DNA of 64,000 bases, from positions 1-64,000 of the forward strand of contig NZ_JAJSED010000001.1 in NCBI RefSeq assembly GCF_023555385.1, in the 5' to 3' direction. This document shows, piece after piece, positions 42,191 to 50,042 of the stretch. The DNA is from Guyparkeria hydrothermalis. GTDB taxonomy: Bacteria; Pseudomonadota; Gammaproteobacteria; Halothiobacillales; Halothiobacillaceae. Made by a program: the position numbers and the translations under genes. Numbering within the stretch: position 1 is the first letter of the stretch; each line of letters opens with the position of its first letter. Below the pieces are notes generated by a model, which worked only from the letters and a program-made list of their open reading frames with translations, was not told where the DNA came from and searched no databases.

Positions 42191-43465
42191 ATGGAACAAC
42201 AGGCCGAGCAAAACCCCGGTCGTGACGAGGCGGCCGAACGCATCGTGCAGTCGGTACGACTGGCACGCCAGCCGATCGTCGATGCCGATCTCAAGACCAT
42301 CGGCTACGAGTTGCTCTACCGGGCGGCGGACTCCGACCAGGTGGCCCGCATTGGCAATTCCAACCAGGCGACCGCCTCGACGGTGCTCAATGCCCTTAGC
42401 GAGATCGGGCTCGACCACCTCGTGGGAGGCAAGCTCGCCTTCATCAACGTGCCGGGCAAGCTCCTGTTCAGCGACGTGCTTGAAGGAATCAGTGCGCACT
42501 CCGTGGTGCTCGAGGTCCTGGAGACGGTCGACTGCGACGAGCGCTGCGCCGACGCGATTCGGCGAATGAAAAAGGCAGGCTATCGCATTGCCCTGGACGA
42601 CTTCCCGCCGGCCTGGATCGACAAGCCGTGTGTCGCGGAGAGCCAGTACGTCAAGTTCGACGTCTTCGCCGTTGGTGTCGAGGCGACTGCGGCCGCCGTC
42701 CCCGCCGCCCGCCGCGCCGGCCTCAAGGTGATTGCCGAGAAGGTCGAGGACTGGGATGCCTACGACCGGCTGCGCGGTGCCGGCGTCGACTACTTTCAGG
42801 GACATTTTGTCTCGCGCCCGGAAATGGTGGTTCGCCCGACGGTGCGCGCCTCCAAGGCGAACCTGATGGGGCTGATCGTCCTGTTGCAGGACGAGGAGGC
42901 ATCGCTTGCCGAGATCGTCGAGCGGATCAATACCGACCTCGCCCTGAGCTACCGCCTGCTACGGCTGGTCAACTCTTCTGCCATCGGCCTGCGGCGCCGG
43001 GTCGATTCGGTCGAGGAGGCCGTGCGGTTGCTGGGTCTCAATGCAGTACGCAGTCTGGTCTACCTGTCCGCGCTGACCGGGGTCGACGGCAAGCCGCCGG
43101 CCCTGATTCACAACACCATGGTCCGGGCGCGCTTTGCCGAGCTGCTTGCCGCGCAGAGCCGCATGGCCAATCCGCCGACTGCCTTCCTGGTGGGGCTGTT
43201 CTCCAATCTCGATGCCTTCTACAACCAGCCGCTTGCTCAGCTGGTCGAGGAGCTGCCGCTGACGGAAGATGTCGCCAGGGCCCTGCTGGAAGGCGAGGGC
43301 TCGCTGGGGGAATTGCTCGAGTACGTGCGGTTCTACGAGAAGGGCCAGTGGCTCGAAGGCGACATCGAGACGGCGGTGACTGCGCTCAACGAGGTGGCGC
43401 CGAACTGCTATCTCGATGCCCTGCGCTGGGACGAGGCGCTCAGGGAATCGTTGGGCGGCCTCTGA
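42191..43465 (+). CDS. EAL-HDOD signalling protein (YuxH/CdgJ type)
   Basis: 424 residues. Residues about 10-205 form an EAL-like domain with PIVDADLKTIGYELLYRAAD in place of the classic EAL motif, ALDDFPPAW, KFDVFA, IAEKVED and YFQGHFVSRPE. Residues about 215-400 form an HDOD domain with DLALSYRLLRLVNSSAIGL and AVRLLGLNAVRSLVYLSAL. Such proteins act in cyclic-di-GMP-linked control of motility or adhesion, often by binding without hydrolysis; the altered loop after the DDF motif makes activity doubtful. A terminator follows. Confidence 0.88.
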   Translation: MEQQAEQNPGRDEAAERIVQSVRLARQPIVDADLKTIGYELLYRAADSDQVARIGNSNQATASTVLNALSEIGLDHLVGGKLAFINVPGKLLFSDVLEGISAHSVVLEVLETVDCDERCADAIRRMKKAGYRIALDDFPPAWIDKPCVAESQYVKFDVFAVGVEATAAAVPAARRAGLKVIAEKVEDWDAYDRLRGAGVDYFQGHFVSRPEMVVRPTVRASKANLMGLIVLLQDEEASLAEIVERINTDLALSYRLLRLVNSSAIGLRRRVDSVEEAVRLLGLNAVRSLVYLSALTGVDGKPPALIHNTMVRARFAELLAAQSRMANPPTAFLVGLFSNLDAFYNQPLAQLVEELPLTEDVARALLEGEGSLGELLEYVRFYEKGQWLEGDIETAVTALNEVAPNCYLDALRWDEALRESLGGL

Positions 43466-43491
43466 ACCGGTCCAGCCGAGCCGCAAAGAGG

Positions 43492-43528
43492 AAAGGGCCG
43501 TGATCTGCCGATCACGGCCCTTTTTTTC
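43492..43528 (+). terminator. Bidirectional rho-independent terminator
   Basis: The perfect arms GGGCCGTGATC (43495-43505) and GATCACGGCCC (43510-43520) are followed by TTTTTTT. It separates the convergent EAL-HDOD and cyclic-nucleotide-domain genes. The minus-strand T tract is short (three T). Confidence 0.9.
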
Positions 43529-43554
43529 GTTTCGGTGACCCGTCGTGGGCCGAT

Positions 43555-44043
43555 TCAGAACCGGCCGATGCTCGGGTTGATGTAGCTCAGCAACTCGCTG
43601 TGCTGCCGGTTCATGCGGCGGATGATCTCGCGAATGCTGTGCACAATCGAGCGCATGACCTTGTAGACCAGGATCGGGTGGTCGACCAGCAGGGATTCGA
43701 GGTGGGCCCGGTCGAGGGTCACCACCTGGGCATCGCCCACGGCGCGCAGGGTGGCGCTATGCGGGGAGCCGTCGAGAAAGCCCGACTCGCCGGCAAGCTG
43801 TCCGGCCTCGAGCAGGGACAGCGTGTCGGAGAATCCGCGACCGGTATCGCGGCTGACCGCGAAGCGCCCGCTGATGATGACGAAGAGCGTGTCGCTCGGC
43901 GTGCCCTCCTCGAAGAGAATCTCGCCGTTGGTCACAGCCCGCCGCTGGCAGACGCCGGCCAGCAGTCGGCACTGGTCTTCACTGAGTTCCTGGCCCAGCG
44001 TGGTCTGCTTGAGTTCCTCGCCGGTTACGACTTGTTGGGTCAT
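43555..44043 (-). CDS. Cyclic-nucleotide-binding-domain protein without DNA-binding domain
   Basis: 162 residues: one CRP-like beta-roll (GEILFEEGTPSDTLFVIISG, LLEAGQLAGESGFLDGSPHS) and a C-terminal helix (MRSIVHSIREIIRRMNRQHS) that could dimerise. There is no helix-turn-helix. In the phosphate-binding cassette the Arg expected before Ser-Ala is replaced by His (PHSATL), so binding of cAMP in the standard way is doubtful. AGGAAAG precedes the ATG. It is the last gene of the yciB / yciI / PpiC-lipoprotein unit, 43 bases after the PpiC gene. Confidence 0.82.
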   Translation of the reverse strand: MTQQVVTGEELKQTTLGQELSEDQCRLLAGVCQRRAVTNGEILFEEGTPSDTLFVIISGRFAVSRDTGRGFSDTLSLLEAGQLAGESGFLDGSPHSATLRAVGDAQVVTLDRAHLESLLVDHPILVYKVMRSIVHSIREIIRRMNRQHSELLSYINPSIGRF

Positions 44044-44086
44044 GGTCTTTCCTGTTGCTTCGTGACGAAGTGGCCTCGGCCCCGAA

Positions 44087-45160
44087 TCAGGGCAGGGCCT
44101 TGAGCGGTTCGGCCGGCAGGCCTTTCATGCCGGAGCGATCGCCGCCTTCCGCATCCGCTGCGTCTTCCGTCTCGGCATCTTCGGTTTCCTCGGCCTTCGG
44201 TGCGGCTTCGCCTTCGGTGCCTTCATCCCGATCGACGATGGAGCGGACCTCGTCGGTCAGGATCTCGACATTCGCCTCGGCACGCAATTCCTCGATCTTC
44301 TGAGTGACTGCCTTGCGACGGAGGCTGTCCTCGAGCTGGGGACGCATCTGCTCGAAGGTCGGCGGCGGGCTCTTGCGCACGCCCTCGAGCTTGATGATGT
44401 GCCAGCCGAACTGGGTCTCGACCAGCTCGTCATCGAGTTCGCCCGGCTCGAGTTCGGCGACGGCATTGGCAAACGGTTCGACCATCTGGTCGAGGCTGAA
44501 CCAGCCGAGGTCGCCGCCGGCTTCCCCGGAGACCTTGTCTTCCGAATGTTCCTTGGCCAGTTCGGCGAAGTCCCCGCCGTCCTGGATCTGCTTGAGCAGG
44601 TCGCGTGCCTTGTCCTCGTCCTTGACCAGGATGTGCGCGGCGCGGTGCTGCTCTTCGCCTCCCAGGTCCTTGACTGCCTCCTCGTAGGCGGCCTTCAGCT
44701 CCTCCTCGCTGATCTCGACGTTGGCGAGGTAGTCGGTCAGGTACGTGTTGGCCAGCTGGTTGTCGACCGCGTTCTGGATGCGGGCCTGCGTGCTCGGGTC
44801 GTCGTCCAGACCCTGTTCGCGTGCCTGGTTGGCGAGCAGGCGCAACTCGACCATGCGGCTGACCAGACGACTCTCGGGGACGCCGGCGCCCAGGTTTTCC
44901 TTCACCACCTCGAGGTTCTCACGGTAGAGGGGGCTGCCGTTGATTCGGGCGATCACCTTGCCGCCGTCGATGGTGGCGTAGTTGTCATTGGCCGAGCCCG
45001 CGCTCTGACCGAGCGGCGTCTTGCCGGCCGTCTTCGGGCCGTCGCTGTTGTCGCAGCCGGTCATCAGGCCGGCGCTTAGCAACAGGCTGGCGCCGATCGC
45101 GATGGCCAGCGGGCGGCGACGAAGGGCGGTGCGTCGTGCAGTGATCAGCTTGCTATCCAT
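44087..45160 (-). CDS. PpiC-type (parvulin) peptidyl-prolyl isomerase lipoprotein
   Basis: 357 residues from the ATG at 45160. A signal peptide with basic start ends in a lipobox LMTGC with Cys 36. A SurA-N-like helical region (about 70-185) precedes one parvulin domain (RAAHILVKDEDKARDLLKQI, GGDLGWFSLDQMVEPFANAV, QFGWHIIKLEGV), followed by a helix and an acidic tail. It likely folds outer-membrane or secreted proteins at the periplasmic membrane face, like PrsA or PpiD. It lies 56 bases after yciI. Confidence 0.9.
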   Translation of the reverse strand: MDSKLITARRTALRRRPLAIAIGASLLLSAGLMTGCDNSDGPKTAGKTPLGQSAGSANDNYATIDGGKVIARINGSPLYRENLEVVKENLGAGVPESRLVSRMVELRLLANQAREQGLDDDPSTQARIQNAVDNQLANTYLTDYLANVEISEEELKAAYEEAVKDLGGEEQHRAAHILVKDEDKARDLLKQIQDGGDFAELAKEHSEDKVSGEAGGDLGWFSLDQMVEPFANAVAELEPGELDDELVETQFGWHIIKLEGVRKSPPPTFEQMRPQLEDSLRRKAVTQKIEELRAEANVEILTDEVRSIVDRDEGTEGEAAPKAEETEDAETEDAADAEGGDRSGMKGLPAEPLKALP

Positions 45161-45216
45161 GAAGTAATCCTGTTGTCGGTGGTTGTCGTTTGTTGTCTGT
45201 TCTTCCGACCCGAGCG

Positions 45217-45522
45217 TTACCCGGTCGCGCCGAAGATCGGCTTGTAATGGCGCACGTCGACCGATTCGTACACGCCGCCATGGCTGAACGGATCGTCGTC
45301 GGCCCAACGCCATGCCTCGTCGATGTCCTCGAACTGGGCGACGATGAGGCTGCCCGCGACACCGAGGTCCGGTTTCGATGGGTCGACCGGCAGCGGACCA
45401 GCTATCAGAATGCGGCCCTCCGCCTGCATCGCCTCGAGTCGTTCGCGGTGTTCATCACGGTGCTTGGCGCGCAGCTCGGCGCTGTTGGCGACGTCGTTGG
45501 CCAAGATCATAAACCATTGCAT
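45217..45522 (-). CDS. YciI family protein
   Basis: 101 residues of the YCII superfamily (ferredoxin-like dimer). The family His and Asp are visible in RAKHRDEHRERLEAMQAEG and WADDDPFSHGGVYESVDVR. The catalytic role is not established for most members. It lies between yciB and the PpiC gene with short gaps; closeness of yciI to yciB is also seen in E. coli. Confidence 0.9.
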   Translation of the reverse strand: MQWFMILANDVANSAELRAKHRDEHRERLEAMQAEGRILIAGPLPVDPSKPDLGVAGSLIVAQFEDIDEAWRWADDDPFSHGGVYESVDVRHYKPIFGATG

Positions 45523-45552
45523 CGGACGCTTATCTCCCTGCGCTGACGTGGA

Positions 45553-46134
45553 TTACCGCTGCTCGTCTCGGTCGCCGGTTGCGCCCGAATCGGTTTCGAC
45601 TTCGACGGGACGCTCGGCGTAGAGGCCGAGATACAGCCCCTGAAGGATCATGAACACGAAGGTCATGCCCATCAAGCCGAACAGCTTGAAGTTGACCCAG
45701 ACCTCCTCCGAGAACTCGTAGGCCACCCAGATGTTGACCACCCCGGAGAGCACGAAGAAGCCGATCCAGGCCCAGTTGACCCGGTGCCAGATCGCCCGGG
45801 GCACCTGGATGACGTGCTCCATCATCCGTTGCACCAGCGGCTTGCTGCCGATGAAGGCGCTGCCGAGGAACACCAGGGCGAACAGCCAGTTGAGGATGGT
45901 GGGTTTCCACATGATGAACAGCGGGTTGTGCAGTATCAGCGTCATGCCGCCGAACAGCACGATCAGTCCTGCGGAGACCCAGTGCATTCGTTCGACCTTG
46001 CGCCACATCAGCCAGCCGGCGGCGATCTGCACCACCGAGGCGATCATGGCCACGGCCGTGGCGACGTAGATGCCTTCGAGGTGGTAGGCCGCGAAGAACA
46101 GCAGAATGGGGAAGAAGTCGAACAGGAATTTCAT
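45553..46134 (-). CDS. yciB: YciB/IspA-type inner membrane septation protein
   Basis: 193 residues from the ATG at 46134. It starts with the family signature MKFLFDFFPILLFFAAYH and has about five to six hydrophobic helices; NPLFIMWKPTILNWLFALVF and WAWIGFFVLSGVVN are typical. YciB affects envelope integrity and interacts with elongation and division proteins in E. coli; its exact role is unclear. It heads the minus-strand unit and is divergent from yciO over 154 bases. Confidence 0.93.
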   Translation of the reverse strand: MKFLFDFFPILLFFAAYHLEGIYVATAVAMIASVVQIAAGWLMWRKVERMHWVSAGLIVLFGGMTLILHNPLFIMWKPTILNWLFALVFLGSAFIGSKPLVQRMMEHVIQVPRAIWHRVNWAWIGFFVLSGVVNIWVAYEFSEEVWVNFKLFGLMGMTFVFMILQGLYLGLYAERPVEVETDSGATGDRDEQR

Positions 46135-46288
46135 TGCGTCTCGTTTTCCGGTCGGTGCCGTGTGCCGGGAAGGGCTCCCGGGATGCTTGCAGTACACTAA
46201 CATGGGGCTGCGAGCCCGAGGGAGCGGTCGTTCGGGCCGTTCCGTCGCGGCCGTTGTGCCAGCCATTCAAACGGAGGGCCCCAAGCCC

Positions 46289-46915
46289 ATGAGCCGAATG
46301 CTCGAGATTCACCCCGTCACGCCCCAACCTCGCCTGGTCCAGCAGGCCGCCAAGGCGATCGCTGCCGGCGAGATCGTCGTCCTGCCCACGGATTCGGGCT
46401 ATGCGCTCGCCTGTCGGCTGGAGGACAAGAACGCCCTCGAGCGGATCGCGAGGATCCGCCGGGACGACGGGCCTCACCATATGACGCTTTCGGTGCGCGA
46501 TCTATCCGAACTCGGCGTGTACGCCAAGGTCGACAACGTCCAGTTCCGCTTCCTCAAGAACCACATCCCTGGCCCCTACACCTTCATCCTGCCGGCCACG
46601 CGCGAGGTGCCGCGTCGGCTGCAGCACGAGAAGAAGCGCTCGATCGGCCTGCGCGTCCCCTCGCAACCGGTGCTGCGAGCCATCCTCGACACGCTCGACG
46701 CGCCCATCCTGAGTGCCTCGCTGGTGGTTCCCGATCTCGACGAGCCGCTGGACGATCCCGAGCTGTTCCCGGCCGCGGTCAACAATCAGGTCGACGTGGT
46801 CGTGTCCGCCGGTTTTCTCGAACAGCAGCCGGGCACGATCATCGACCTGACCGGCGAGGGCGTCGAGGTCCTGCGCGAAGGCCTTGGCGGCATCCCGCCG
46901 GAACTGGCCGACTGA
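46289..46915 (+). CDS. YciO family (Sua5/YrdC superfamily) protein
   Basis: 208 residues from the ATG at 46289. The YrdC-type fold motifs are VVLPTDSGYALACRLEDKNA near residue 30 and HIPGPYTFILPATREVPRRL. The KxR-type nucleotide site of TsaC appears altered, as in YciO, whose t6A-synthase activity is doubtful. It is likely an RNA- or nucleotide-binding protein. It starts the yciO / M50 / scpA / scpB run; seven bases separate it from the peptidase gene. Confidence 0.9.
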   Translation: MSRMLEIHPVTPQPRLVQQAAKAIAAGEIVVLPTDSGYALACRLEDKNALERIARIRRDDGPHHMTLSVRDLSELGVYAKVDNVQFRFLKNHIPGPYTFILPATREVPRRLQHEKKRSIGLRVPSQPVLRAILDTLDAPILSASLVVPDLDEPLDDPELFPAAVNNQVDVVVSAGFLEQQPGTIIDLTGEGVEVLREGLGGIPPELAD

Positions 46916-46921
46916 ACGGAC

Positions 46922-47578
46922 GTGCTGGAGCTCTCGCTACTGCAGAAGATCGCGATCGGCATCGTGCCGATCCTGCTGGCCGTGACGGTTCACGAGGCGG
47001 CGCACGGTTACGTGGCTAATGCGTTCGGCGATCCGACGGCCAAGCGCGCCGGCCGTCTGACCCTCAACCCGATCCGCCACATCGACTGGCTGGGCACCAT
47101 TGTCGTGCCGCTGCTGATGTACCTGTTCACCCAGTTCGTCTTTGGCTGGGCCAAGCCGGTGCCCATCAACGCCGCGAGGCTGCGCAACCCGCGCCGCGAC
47201 ATGTTCCTGGTGGCGGCAGCCGGACCGGGCGTGAACGTGTTGATGGCCATCGGCTGGGCCCTGATCGCGGCGCTTGCGCTCAAGGGGATCGACAGCGGCT
47301 GGATGCTTGCCGAGCCGCTGGCGTTGATGGGGCAGGTGGGCATCTTCATCAACCTGATCCTGGCGGTCTTCAACCTGTTGCCGATCCTGCCCCTTGATGG
47401 CGGGCGCATGCTGGTGGCCGTGCTGCCGGTGGCCTGGGGCGATCGCCTCTCGCGTCTGGAACCCTGGGGACTGCCGATCGTGGTGGTGCTGCTGATCAGC
47501 GGGGTGCTCGCCGATATCCTGGTGCCGATCATGGGCACGCTGCTCAACTGGTTCAACGCGCTGATCCATGTCTTCTGA
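46922..47578 (+). CDS. Site-2-protease-type M50 metallopeptidase
   Basis: 218 residues with about five or six membrane helices. The zinc motif HEAAH is at 24-28 and the third ligand in LPILPLDGGRML (Asp 159). There is no PDZ domain, so it is the small M50B form whose substrates are unknown. The start is GTG at 46922. It overlaps scpA by 11 bases. The yciO-M50-scpA order is frequent in gammaproteobacteria. Confidence 0.92.
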   Translation: MLELSLLQKIAIGIVPILLAVTVHEAAHGYVANAFGDPTAKRAGRLTLNPIRHIDWLGTIVVPLLMYLFTQFVFGWAKPVPINAARLRNPRRDMFLVAAAGPGVNVLMAIGWALIAALALKGIDSGWMLAEPLALMGQVGIFINLILAVFNLLPILPLDGGRMLVAVLPVAWGDRLSRLEPWGLPIVVVLLISGVLADILVPIMGTLLNWFNALIHVF

Positions 47579-48440
47579 GTCCCGCGACAACGCCGAGCTG
47601 CGCTGGGTCGATGCCACGCCACGGGTTTCCGGCGAGCCGATGGAGCAGCTGCCGCTGGATCTCTACATCCCGGCCGATGCACTTGCCATCTGGCTGGAAC
47701 AGTTCGAGGGTCCGCTCGATCTGCTGCTATACCTCATCCGCAAGCACAATCTCGATATCCTCGAGATCCCGGTTGCCCGGGTCACCGAGCAGTATCTCGA
47801 GTACCTCGCCCTGATGAAGTCGATGGCCATCGAGTTGGCCGCCGAGTACCTGCTGATGGCGGCATGGCTGGCCGAGATCAAGTCGCGCATGCTGCTGCCG
47901 CCCGAGCCGCGCGAGGATGACGACGAGGAGCCGCTCGATCCGCGTGCCGAGCTGGTCGAACGCCTGCTCGAATACGAGCGCACCACGCGTGCGGCGGCCA
48001 ACCTGGACGAGCGGCCGCGCCGCGACCGCGACTGGTTTGACCTGTCCGTCGAACCGCCCGAGCGGCTGCCGGCACCGCCGGTGCCCGCCGATCTGGCCGG
48101 GCTCATCGCGGCGATGCAGGGCCTGCTGCGCGAGGGGAGTGTGCGTCGTGCTCACCACGTCCGTGCCGAGCCGCTTTCCATTCGCCAGCGGATGACCGAG
48201 ATTCTCGATGCCCTGATCGATCGGCCGCGCTGCGAGCTGGCCGACATCTTCCACCCCGAGGAGGGGCGCATGGGCGTGGCCGTGACCACGGTGGCGATAT
48301 TGGAACTCACACGCACTCGGGCGATCGACTGGTCCCAGGATGTGCCCTTCGGGCCGGTGACGCTGTTCCGCGTGACCGGGGAGCCGGCCGACGAAACCGA
48401 TGCCTTGGAGGAACGAGATGACCGACCATCCGGTGAGTGA
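47568..48440 (+). CDS. scpA: Segregation and condensation protein A
   Basis: 290 residues. The kleisin N-terminus has WLEQFEGPLDLLLYLIRKHN and DILEIPVARVTEQYLEYL; the C-terminal winged helix ends near ILELTRTRAIDWSQ. ScpA bridges SMC heads in the condensin complex. The 11-base overlap with the peptidase and the 23-base overlap with scpB indicate coupled translation. Confidence 0.95.
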   Translation: MSSESRDNAELRWVDATPRVSGEPMEQLPLDLYIPADALAIWLEQFEGPLDLLLYLIRKHNLDILEIPVARVTEQYLEYLALMKSMAIELAAEYLLMAAWLAEIKSRMLLPPEPREDDDEEPLDPRAELVERLLEYERTTRAAANLDERPRRDRDWFDLSVEPPERLPAPPVPADLAGLIAAMQGLLREGSVRRAHHVRAEPLSIRQRMTEILDALIDRPRCELADIFHPEEGRMGVAVTTVAILELTRTRAIDWSQDVPFGPVTLFRVTGEPADETDALEERDDRPSGE

Positions 48441-48990
48441 GCCGCCCGCGGGGCTGGTCGAACTGGTCGAGGCACTGCTGCTTGCGGCTGACGAGCCGCT
48501 GTCGCTTGAGGCGCTCGGGACCATGATCGGCCAGGAGACCTCGCCCGAGCTGATCGAGCTCGCGCTCGAGCGGATCGCCAAGGCCTGGGAACCGCATCGC
48601 TTCGTCGAGCTCGCCTCGCGCCGGGCCGATGGTCGCCAGGTCTGGCAGTTGGTGGCCACGGCGGCCGTCGCCCCGTACTTGAAGGCCGGTGACCCCGGGC
48701 GGGCGCCCCGTCTGAGTCGGGCGGCGCTGGAAACCCTGGCCCTGATCGCCTGGCGCCAGCCGATCACCCGCGGCGAAATCGAGGCGGCTCGCGGGGTGGC
48801 GGTCAATCCGCAGATTCTCAAGCTTTTGACCGAGCGCGGCTGGGTGCGCAGCCTCGGGGTCAAGGACAGCCCCGGGCGGCCGGAAATGCTCGGCACCACC
48901 CGGCAGTTCCTGAGCGACTTCGGCATCGACTCGCTCGACGAGCTGCCCGATTTCGAGCGCTTTGCCGGTCAGGACGACATCGACGTGTGA
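48418..48990 (+). CDS. scpB: Segregation and condensation protein B
   Basis: 190 residues from the ATG at 48418, preceded by GGAGG inside scpA. Two winged-helix domains are seen: LVELVEALLLAADEPLSLEA and the second with LSRAALETLALIAWRQPITRG and ILKLLTERGWV. ScpB dimers bind ScpA in the SMC complex. In many relatives rluB follows; here a phosphate acyltransferase gene follows instead. Confidence 0.95.
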   Translation: MTDHPVSEPPAGLVELVEALLLAADEPLSLEALGTMIGQETSPELIELALERIAKAWEPHRFVELASRRADGRQVWQLVATAAVAPYLKAGDPGRAPRLSRAALETLALIAWRQPITRGEIEAARGVAVNPQILKLLTERGWVRSLGVKDSPGRPEMLGTTRQFLSDFGIDSLDELPDFERFAGQDDIDV

Positions 48991-49019
48991 CCACCATGGA
49001 CGAGGGACGGGATGACACC

Positions 49020-49985
49020 ATGAGCCACCATGCCAAGGACGAGATTCGCAGTCTCGACCAACTGATGGACGAGGCGCGCCGGCTGCCGCCGGTGCCCACC
49101 GCGGTGGTCGGCGCCGAGGCGGACCACATCGTCGAGGCGGCCCGCGATGCCGCTGCCGAAGGGTTGATCGAGCCGATACTCGTCGGACGCGCCAGCCGCA
49201 TCGAGGCGTTGATGGCGGAGCTCGGTGTCGACTTCCCGGTGATCGACGCGGTCAGCGCCGAGGAGGGCGCCCGGGCGGCCGTCACGGCGGTCGAGTCCGG
49301 CCGGGCACGCCTGCTGATGAAAGGGCAGGTCCACAGTGACGTCTTCCTCCGCCCGATCATCCACCACCTGCGCCGCGGGCCGCGCATCTCGCACGTCTTC
49401 GTGGCCGAGCTGGTCAGTTACCACAAGCTGCTGTTCATCACCGACGCGGCGATCAACATCGAGCCGGACGTGCGCGCCAAGGCCGAGATCGTGCAGAACG
49501 CGGTGAACTTCACCTGGTGGCTCGGCAACGAGCGCGCACGGGTGGCCGCGCTGTCGGCAACCGAAATGGTCAACCCGGCGATTCCCTCGACGCTCGACGC
49601 CGCCTGCCTGGCCAAGATGGGCGAGCGTGGCCAGATCGCGCATGCCCAGATCGACGGGCCGCTGGCCTTCGACAGTGCCGTGTCCGCCGAGTCGGCCCGC
49701 ATCAAGGGAATCATCAGCCCGGTGGCCGGCCATGCCGACATCCTGTTGGTTCCCGATCTGGTCTCGGGCAATATCCTTTACAAGGATCTCGAATACCTCG
49801 CCGGGGCGCGTTTCGCGGGGGTCGTGCTGGGTGCCTGCGTACCCGTGGTGCTGACCTCGCGCGCGGACCCGGAGGAGGTCCGCCTGGCCTCGCTCGCACT
49901 GGCTCGAGTCGCCGAACACCGCCAGGCGCGGGTGGAATCGCTACCACCGTTCGAGCCCGGCGCCTGTGGCCACCCACCGGCCTGA
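49020..49985 (+). CDS. Phosphate acetyl/butyryltransferase family enzyme
   Basis: 321 residues from the ATG at 49020, which follows GAGGGACGGG; a GTG at 48987 overlapping the scpB stop is an alternative. PTA/PTB signatures are RLLMKGQVHSDVFLRPII, NPAIPSTLDAACLAKMGERG, DGPLAFDSAVS and DILLVPDLVSGNILYKDLEY. It transfers acyl groups between CoA and phosphate. It resembles the PTB half of bifunctional enoyl-CoA hydratase/phosphate acyltransferases but lacks the hydratase part. No acyl kinase gene is seen in the window, so its pathway is open. Confidence 0.88.
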   Translation: MSHHAKDEIRSLDQLMDEARRLPPVPTAVVGAEADHIVEAARDAAAEGLIEPILVGRASRIEALMAELGVDFPVIDAVSAEEGARAAVTAVESGRARLLMKGQVHSDVFLRPIIHHLRRGPRISHVFVAELVSYHKLLFITDAAINIEPDVRAKAEIVQNAVNFTWWLGNERARVAALSATEMVNPAIPSTLDAACLAKMGERGQIAHAQIDGPLAFDSAVSAESARIKGIISPVAGHADILLVPDLVSGNILYKDLEYLAGARFAGVVLGACVPVVLTSRADPEEVRLASLALARVAEHRQARVESLPPFEPGACGHPPA

Positions 49986-50042
49986 TAATGCCGTCCGAAT
50001 TCATTCATCATCCGATCGATCACGTCTCAAGGACACTTGCTC

